Assembly (NCBI RefSeq): GCF_963082655.1
Contig: NC_081554.1
Span: 67,647,217-67,711,216 of the forward strand
Length of the DNA: 64,000 bases
Direction: 5' to 3'
From: Stomoxys calcitrans
Lineage: Eukaryota > Arthropoda > Insecta > Diptera > Muscidae
The notes beneath the pieces were generated by a model. The model searched no databases and was not told the origin of the DNA. It saw only the letters and a program-made list of their open reading frames with translations. The translations under genes and the position numbers were made by a program. The first letter of the stretch is position 1, and each line of letters opens with the position of its first letter. Positions 57,165 through 64,000 of the stretch are shown piece by piece.

Positions 57165-59480
57165 AAGTCTGCCCTCAGACTCACTTAGACGTTTTCGCCC
57201 TTTGTGATACCACAGGAAAAGAAGAAAAGAAAAAAAGCCTAAAAACTTGCGAACGTTCACATCCGCTAAATCAGACAGGTTCTTTCAGAAATGAAAACCT
57301 AAAGCGGAAAACCTTCTTACTGCCATAAGGGTGTTCTATAGTCTCTTCTTCTTCGATGTCCTCACAGCTTCTCAAAGAGTCGTTACTGGCAACCTTCAAT
57401 CTATCATCATGTTTTCCGATGACGGACACAATGACTGAGACGTCTGTTCTAGCCAATAACAGCAAATCAGTAGTCCTCTTTAAGTCTAGATAAGACAACA
57501 TAGTTTTCGACTGTTCAAAGCCTCCTCTTTGTGACCATCTATCTTTCGTTGTCCTTCGGGCCTGGTCCTGAAAACTTAGCTTACACGTCGCAAGAGGCAT
57601 GCCTACAGATTCCAGTTTCCCTGGAAGTGTATGGTAGTTCTTAGTCTTGCAAGTTCGTCCGCTTTACAATTCCATGGGATATCTCTGTGGCCCAGTATCC
57701 AGAAAAGGTGAATTTCGAACTGTTCAACCATGTCGTTGAGAGATCTGCGATAGTCGAGGGCGGTTTTTGTGCGCAAAAAAACGTCCTCCAGAGATTTAAT
57801 GGCTGCCTAGCTGTCTGAGAAAATATTTATGCCAATCATCGTTATGACATTACATTTTAGCCATTCCACCACTTCCTTAATTACAAGGATCTCCGCTTAA
57901 TACACACTGCAGTAGTCGTGTAACCTTTTCGATATGACCAGTTCTAGATCTTTAGAGAATACCCCAAAGCCCACCTAGTCGTCTAATTTGGAACCATTCA
58001 TATAGAACACTCATAGAAAAAAGTTAGGTGAAAATAGCAAACACCGTCTGCTGAGTATTAGCAGGTAGTTTTGCTGCTATTGTAGCAGTAGTTCTACTAT
58101 TACAGCAGTAGTACTGCAATTTCAGAGTAGCAGGCTTACTGCTGAAAAGTCTTTTGTTTGCTGAAAATGCCTAATTATGAAGGAAATGTTAGAAGAAAAA
58201 ATAGAACACATATGTAAAGGTGTGTCTCAGTGGATGTTTATAATCACTGAAGTTATATTTAACCTTTTTTCTTTAAATTTAGATACAAAATGCCATGCCA
58301 GTCATGCGCACATTAGTAGTGCAATAACAAAAAATGCGAACTATTCTTTACAGTAATATTCCACAAATTAAAACCATCTCTTCCAACAAAATTTCTAAAA
58401 AAATTCTAAAAAATGCCTAAAGTTATCAAAACAATTAACAGGCAACCATAAAATGTAGCATACTTTGTTTCAGCAAACTTGCGTACTCAAAACAGCAGAT
58501 TTTGTTAGTTAAAATAGCAGTAAGAAATGTTTGGTAATGCAGCAGCCCAATGTTTGCTGAAACATCAGTAATGTCTGCTTTCCCCTTTTCAGCAGACAAA
58601 AACTGTATTTTTAGCAAACATGTTTGCTGTTTGTTTTAACAAATTTGTTTCAGTAAATCTACGTAACTTCTATTGCCAGGGATATCGTAGATGGTGTCGT
58701 GCTCAGTGCAGCTGTGATGCACAAACAAGTCATCCTTTGGATCCGGTTGAGTATTGAACAGTAGGTGAATTTTTGAAGAGCCGTCCACCAGACCACAACA
58801 TCATATAGCATTAAAGGTCTGACAACTGCAGTATATACCCAGTGCATGAGGCGCGGTCTATACCACCAAATTTTGCCAATGGCTCTCTTGCAGGTGTTTT
58901 GGGCAAGAGTTGCTTTCGTGCCCTTTCCAAAATGTTTGGTTTGAAGTTCAATTTCCTGTCCAGCAAAACACCCAGGTATTTTGGTCTTTATGTAAATGAA
59001 ACAATCTCTTTTCCCAAGGAGACAGTTGTGTCTCCTGCTGAATAGAACTGCTTCTGTCTTGCACGGATTTACGCTTATACCACTTTCAGTAGCTCACTTA
59101 GCTGCTGCACGTAGAGCTTCCTGAAGTAAATCGCTTAGAGTGCTGGGAAACTTTCCCCTAACCGCATACGCTGCCACTTTTAACCTTTTTCTTCCAGAGA
59201 TAATAATATATTGTTAATGGCTTTATTCCAAAGTAGAGGAGTAGTACACCTCCTCAAGGTGTTCCTCTGCTGACCCATCTTTTTAGATCCACATATTCCA
59301 AGCGTGCCGTAATGCATCTTTTAGTAAGTCAGTTATTAATAAACTTTCTTACGGTAGAGTTGATGCCTGGAAACTCCAACTCCTTCATGATTGACGTCGG
59401 TTGTACATTATTGAAAGCACCTTCAATGTCAAGAAAATCTACTATTGTATATTTCTTGACAGCTAGAGACACCTCCTCCT
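57165..59480 (-). mobile_element. LOA/I-like LINE remnant, split by a MITE-like insertion
   Basis: The antisense carries RT end YTAVVRPLMLYDVVVWWTAL (58,659-58,847) and, beyond the insertion, RNase H pieces: DSQAAIKSLEDVF and GHRDIPWNCKADELARL (about 57,640-57,830). The trailing LARTDVSVIVSVIGKHDDRL block follows (57,271-57,600). Many stops. The 5' part to about 59,480 includes KYTIVDFLDIEGAFNNV-like coding (motif A, near 59,400-59,450). Confidence 0.65.
58035..58640. mobile_element. MITE-like insertion with AGCAAACA ends and CAGCA subrepeats
   Basis: It begins AGCAAACACCGTCTGCTG and ends with the inverse TTAGCAAACATGTTTGCTG. CAGCAGTA/TACTGCTG words in both orientations crowd both ends. It separates the RT and RNase H parts of the surrounding LINE remnant. 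Non-coding, superfamily not determined. Confidence 0.5.
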
Positions 59481-59494
59481 TGACAGCGAGAGAA

Positions 59495-60135
59495 CCCACC
59501 TACCGATCCTGGATCTTAACTTCTTAAGTCTCTAGAGGTCGCCGTTCTTATCCGGCTTAGCTGAAATTTTGTAGGAGGTGTTTTATTATGACTTTAAACA
59601 ACTGTGTTTATTAAGTTTGTTTATTATAACCTGATATAGTTGCCATAAAAACTGATCCCGGTTCTTAACTTCTGGAGCCTCAAGAGGGCTCATTTATTAT
59701 CCGATTTGGCTCAAATTATGCATGAAGTGTTTTCTTTAGATTTCCAGCAATTATGTCAATTTCATAATCTGATACAAGTCTCTAGAGGCACGACGACTTC
59801 TCCTATGACCTTCTACATACATACGTGCCAAATATGGTCCGAATCGGTCTATAATCTCATATACCTCCCATACGAACTGATCTCCCTATCATACATCTTG
59901 AGGCTCTAGAGGCCGCAATTGTTATCCGATTGGGTTGAAATTTTGCACAATGACTCCTACTATGTTCTCCAACATCCTAACCAAGTATGGCCGCAAGGCA
60001 GCCATAACCTGTTGAAATTCTAACAGCATAACAATTTTTATCCATTGTATGCCTATAAAGAAAAACCAGGCAAAGAACTTGACATGGAATATAAGATTCG
60101 GCCCGGCCGAACTTAGCACGCTTTTACTTGTTTTA
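59495..60135 (+). mobile_element. Family E 3' portion
   Basis: Internal units (CTCTAGAGG with GCAATTGTTATCCGATT, ATGGTCCGAATCGGTCTATA) lead to ATATAAGATTCGGCCCGGCC and CGAACTTAGCACGCTTTTAC, the family 3' end. The 5' end is missing. Confidence 0.7.
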
Positions 60136-60139
60136 TAAT

Positions 60140-60425
60140 ATTTTTTTGTTTTAGACATTGATATTTAACGTTCGGTTCATCGAGAGCAAAGTTTCGATTT
60201 GTTTTTATTCACTCTACCGTTAACATGATTGATGAAATAAAAACCTTATCATTCTTATAACACATTAGAAGCCATAAATGCAATTTTTATTGCGACGATG
60301 GAAGTTGTCACCATTAATACAAATTATCCTGCGTTGTGTAGATTAGTCAAGATATTTTCCCACATATTACACCCTATGTACATTGGGGAGGGTTGAAAAT
60401 ATTTAAAAAGTTGCGAATTACCCAC
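60140..60425. other. No gene seen
   Basis: AT-rich, no recognised feature. Confidence 0.35.
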
Positions 60426-60427
60426 TT

Positions 60428-61165
60428 AATAACAAGTAAAAACGCATTGAGTTCGGCCGGGCCGAACTTTGGATACCCGCCACTTCGGATATATATGATC
60501 ATTTTAAACTCAGTACGTCAAGTCCAAGGAAAATACCCCTTTTATGATATCTTAGCAGCTATATCGAAATATGGTCCGATCTGGTCCAAACTCGCCACTG
60601 ACTTCGAGGGTTCTAATACAATTCACTATCCTAGACCATAAAACGGGTGATTCATCTATATGATAAATATAAATTCAATGAAATCGGGTATAAAAGCGCC
60701 TTTTGTGGCGCCTGGAATAAAATCAGAAGATCGGTATATATGACAGCTATATTTAAATATATATTGATCTGAAGCATATCGGTCACGGATATCGATAAGC
60801 CCAACACTTCATTGAGCCAAATTACAGAGAAATCGGATAATAAATGAGATATTTATGGCCCCCGACTTAAATCGATTGATCGGTATATATTATCCAAATA
60901 TAGACCGATCGGGACCATATAGAGTATGGATGTCAAAGAGCCTAACATAACACATACTGCAAAATTTCAGCGAAATCGGATATTAAATACGTCTTTGTGG
61001 GCTCAAGACTTGACATTTTGTTAATTCTTTTTTGTTAACGTCTTCTTTTCCGTTTGTTTGGGAATTAGTCAAAATCAGAAAAAAATAGAAATAGCTTTCG
61101 ATCACGAAATTGATTGATCCAATTAATTATACCCTACACCACCACTGTGGTACAGGGTATTATAA
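60428..61165 (-). mobile_element. Family E-related element in antisense
   Basis: It starts AACAAGTAAAAACGCATTGA with GTTCGGCCGGGCCGAACTTT (the 3' hairpin in antisense). It has units with CAGCTATATCGAAATATGGT and AATCGGATATTAAATACG. It ends ACCCTACACCACCACTGTGG. Confidence 0.65.
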
Positions 61166-61620
61166 GTTAGTGCATTGTTTTGTAACACCCAGTAGGAAGA
61201 GTGATGGACCCGTTCTCAGACTCAGAATTACTTTCTGATTCGAATTAGCTGTGTCCATCTGTCTGTCTGTCCATATTAATTTGTGAAGAAATACAGGTCG
61301 CAATTTACATCTGATGGTCTTCAAATTTGGCATATAATTTTTTTTTTGCGTAGACACGAAGCCTGTTGAATATCGGTTCAGATTTGGATGTAGCTACCAT
61401 ATATATGTTCGTCTGATTTGCAGTAATAACACAATAAAAAGGTAATTGTTTATCTGATTCTCTCTAAATTTAGCAGGAAGGATTTTGTTATGACTCTCGA
61501 CATTTCTGGTGAATTTCATCGAAATCGGTTCAGATTTAGATTTAGATATAGCTGCCATATATGGTCGGATCTTGACTTCTTGAGCCTCTAGGTGGCGCAA
61601 TGCTTTTCCGGTTTGGCAAA
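61128..61620 (+). mobile_element. Family E-related fragment
   Basis: ATACCCTACACCACCACTGT and GGTACAGGGTATTATAAGTT form the head, followed by CTGTCTGTCTGTCC and a TAGATATAGCTGCCATATAT unit. It overlaps the neighbour's end, either as a composite or as one long element. Confidence 0.5.
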
Positions 61621-61624
61621 ATTT

Positions 61625-62280
61625 TTTTTCAAAATCGAAAGTTTGCCCAAATTCTCTGTTACTGTGAAATTGGTAAAGATACCTCAAAATTTTCATTGAA
61701 AATTATCGCTCTGAATGCAGCAACTGACCCATTGGCGGTAACATTTTGTCATAAAATCAGAGCAACATTTTTTACTGCTTGCCAACTCACTATTTATACG
61801 TCAATCGTAATCTTTTAAATCCTTTAAAATGTGGTTGTCTTTGCGATTATCTTAGTTTTATAGTCATAGTTCCGGCGTAATTTTTTCTTTTCAAAAAAAA
61901 AAAAAAAAAAAATATCTTCAAATATTCTCAAAACTCAAATTCTCAAGAAAGCATACTAACTGATGTTAAATGTCCTAGCGCAAACGTTAGTGTAATATAA
62001 AACTTGATCTCATAGACGAAAGTATGTGCCTAATAGGATTTAAGAAACATCTTTAAATTTCAATAAAGTTGTTCGTACATAACACTTAATGAAATCATTA
62101 TTCGCAAAATCTTTTGATTGTAAAAAGATTGCAAATTTTCAATAAAAAACGAATTTGTTTCATTTGAGAAAATTATTTTAAAATGTAAATTATTCAGGGT
62201 GATCATTTCGGGGATAAAATTGTGTTTCAGATTCTTTAAAAAAATTTATTTCATTACTGATGTACTATTACTAAATTTCC
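61625..62280. other. No gene seen
   Basis: AT-rich with a 20-bp poly(A) run near 61,892-61,911. No recognised gene or repeat. Confidence 0.4.
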
Positions 62281-62284
62281 CATG

Positions 62285-62560
62285 AACATTTCATTAAGGA
62301 ATAGGAGATATTTTTTCATATCAATAAGTGCTGTCCGATTAAAGCCTAAGCTCAATGATAAGAGGCCTTCTCTTTTATGGCAAGTCCAAACGGCGTTCCG
62401 CCTGATACCTCACCAGCATTACATTGTAGCCAGCAAATGTAAGGGGAAAACCACCGTTGAACATTTTGTCTGATATTCACGCCGGGGTTTGAACCCAGGC
62501 GTTCGGCATCATAAGCGGATATGCAAACCTCTTCGCCACGGTAGCCTCCACGTTATGGGT
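62285..62560 (-). mobile_element. Family D tRNA-derived SINE
   Basis: Antisense head: GTGGCGAAGAGGTTTGCATA (A-box region) and GGGTTCAAACCCCGG (B-box region). The body runs through TTAAGCTCAATGATAAG in antisense to GAACATTTCATTAAGGAAT. Confidence 0.7.
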
Positions 62561-62576
62561 GTCTTAGACCAATGTT

Positions 62577-62966
62577 GTTGTTGTAGCCACATTTGCATGT
62601 GAAGGTGGCGACCCTCGTCAAGATCCTGTAGGTGAGCAAGCTTGTTCGGGTCCAAAGGACGGATCGCCACAGGAACGTGTTGGTCATTTGTTATTTAGAG
62701 GCGCCAATAACTCGCCTTGTCATATCGAGCATCAAAGGCTCTCAGTATATGTGCAAGAACCGGTGCCGCCCGGCCTCTCATTGAGACTCTCTGCTCGATA
62801 TCGCCGATTGTCCGCGACTGCTGTTGCGGCTACTCCGTATGGAACATTACACTATCTGCAACCTGTGGACGCACCCGGTAGCTCGCAGCTAAGGTTCTAT
62901 AGCAATGAATACCACACAGATTGGACCTCAAAGTTCCAGCCTATGTGGTGCTCACAGCTACCCCTT
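62577..62966 (-). mobile_element. Family B SINE-like element, best copy, with 8-bp TSD
   Basis: It is flanked by CCAATGTT at 62,569-62,576 and 62,967-62,974. At the tail side is GTTGTTGTAGCCACATTTGC; at the 5' side is GGTGCTCACAGCTACCCC. About 390 bp with no internal protein domain. A short frame recurs between copies but is interrupted, so I treat it as non-coding. Confidence 0.75.
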
Positions 62967-62979
62967 CCAATGTTTCGAA

Positions 62980-63495
62980 GACAATGGCAAACGGAATGAA
63001 AACGTTAGTATAGCTCCATCCCTTGTTGGAGGATATAAAAACAAGAGGATTTGTTGTTATGACCTCCTTTTAGCTTTCTCTACTTTGCATTGTATATCTC
63101 TCCATTACATTACGTGTCTCTAATGACAACGGGGATTCCCATTATGCTGAGCAGCACTACGCTACTCTTGGGTAAAATTGGCGTTCAAAAATGAATCATT
63201 CAATACGAATCAACCACTTTACTTCTTTGGAGTATCGTATGGCAATACTTCGAGATCATTGGCCAAATGATTTTTATGAGTAATTGGAGGGGTTCTAGTG
63301 ATTCGCAAAGTTTATCTTTCCCCTGTTTTGTCGTTTCCTTTCAATTATTTTGTGGTATCATGCAAATTACTCAATAAACCCACAATCTTTGTTTGTCAAT
63401 AAACCCACAATCTTTGAATTCTAGCAGCTGTAATTCAATAACAATTACAAAAGACTTGATGTGAACTGTTTTTAATGGATACATTTCAATCGATA
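62980..63495. other. No gene seen
   Basis: Short direct repeat AATAAACCCACAATCTTTG (two copies at 63,374-63,417). Otherwise unremarkable AT-rich DNA. Confidence 0.4.
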
Positions 63496-63499
63496 TATT

Positions 63500-64000
63500 G
63501 TTATACTCACCACCGATGGATGGGGGTATATTCATTTTGTCATTTCGTTTGCAACACATTGAAATATCCATTTCCGACCTTATAAAGTATATATATTTTT
63601 GATCGTCGTAAAAATCTAAGACGATTTAGCCATGTCCGTCCGTCTGTTTAAATTAAAAATAAAGATATTGAGTTGAAACTTGGCATAAATTATTTTTTGT
63701 CCACAGGCAGGTTAAGTTCGAAGATGGGCTTATCGGACTATATCTTGATATAGCCCCCACATTAGCTGAACTCCTGATTTAAAATCTTGAGCCCATTTAT
63801 TACCCGATTTTGCTTAAATTGTGTACAATGAGTTGCGTTAGGCTCTTCGACATCCGTACTCTATATGGTCCCAATCTGTCTATATTTTGATGTATGTATA
63901 TGTCATATATACCAGTCTTCCGATTTTAGTCCAGGGACCATAAATGAGGTCTGATCAAGGCAGCTATATGCAAATATGATCCAATTTTGACCATATTCGA
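63500..64000 (+). mobile_element. Family E-related element, third subfamily, runs off the window
   Basis: TTATACTCACCACCGATGGA, GGGGGTATATTCATTTTGTC, TTCGTTTGCAACACATTGAA match the 55,768 head. Internal units with TTGATATAGCCCCCACATTA and GGACCATAAATGAGG follow. The end lies outside the window. Confidence 0.6.

Noticed and set aside
63374..63417. Target-site duplication of a retroelement
   Set aside because: The two AATAAACCCACAATCTTTG copies are adjacent, with no element between them. It is a simple local duplication.

Overview
The window is eukaryotic nuclear DNA from a higher fly. It has split genes with GT-AG introns, AATAAA signals, a non-LTR retrotransposon/SINE-rich background and four proteins that read clearly as fly orthologues. 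Abundant jockey-like LINEs with (CAA)n tails, tRNA-derived SINEs and Helentron/DINE-1-like repeats suggest a calyptrate (muscoid) fly, probably Muscidae. The genus cannot be fixed from the sequence alone. No bacterial gene, rRNA, true tRNA gene or CRISPR array was found.

The layout is as follows. 1-14.5 kb is a repeat graveyard with no supported host gene. 14.68-19.69 kb (+) is pescadillo (4 exons, 619 aa), a ribosome-biogenesis factor. 23.77-35.97 kb (-) is mitochondrial aspartyl-tRNA synthetase (11 exons, about 1,094 aa). It is far longer than a standard mitochondrial AspRS because the N-terminal OB-fold (anticodon-binding) module occurs three times behind a presequence and a glycine-rich exon. 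38.65-55.35 kb (-) is midway/DGAT1 (10 exons, 551 aa), the acyl-CoA:diacylglycerol acyltransferase. Its 12.3-kb fourth intron contains, on the opposite strand, the complete CAS/CSE1L gene (40.98-46.34 kb, 8 exons, 972 aa), the exportin that recycles importin-alpha. 55.4-64 kb is again repeat-dominated. The four genes are housekeeping or metabolic and do not form a pathway.

The repeats fall into definable families. (a) A jockey-like LINE has at least seven copies, all 5'-truncated or broken, ending in CTGCTACAACAACAAC. (b) LOA/I-like LINE remnants carry an RNase H motif. (c) One RTE-like LINE remnant lies at 29.9-32.0 kb with a second 3' fragment. (d) Family B is a SINE-like unit of about 390 bp. 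(e) Family C is a very short (87-106 bp), structured SINE-like unit with 10-13-bp target-site duplications. (f) Family D is a tRNA-derived SINE with A and B boxes. (g) Family E elements are Helentron/HINE-like, with subterminal inverted repeats, internal tandem units and a GGCCCGGCC hairpin end. (h) There are several MITEs, and a mariner-type element has become a 195-bp-arm foldback. Families B and C and the jockey-like LINE share the GCTACAACAACAAC 3' tail, which suggests the LINE machinery mobilised both SINEs.

All exon joins were worked out by hand from GT/AG sites, reading-frame phase and similarity to known families. The four gene calls are secure. Repeat family names other than motif-based ones are working labels, and most repeat boundaries are good to about 10-30 bp.
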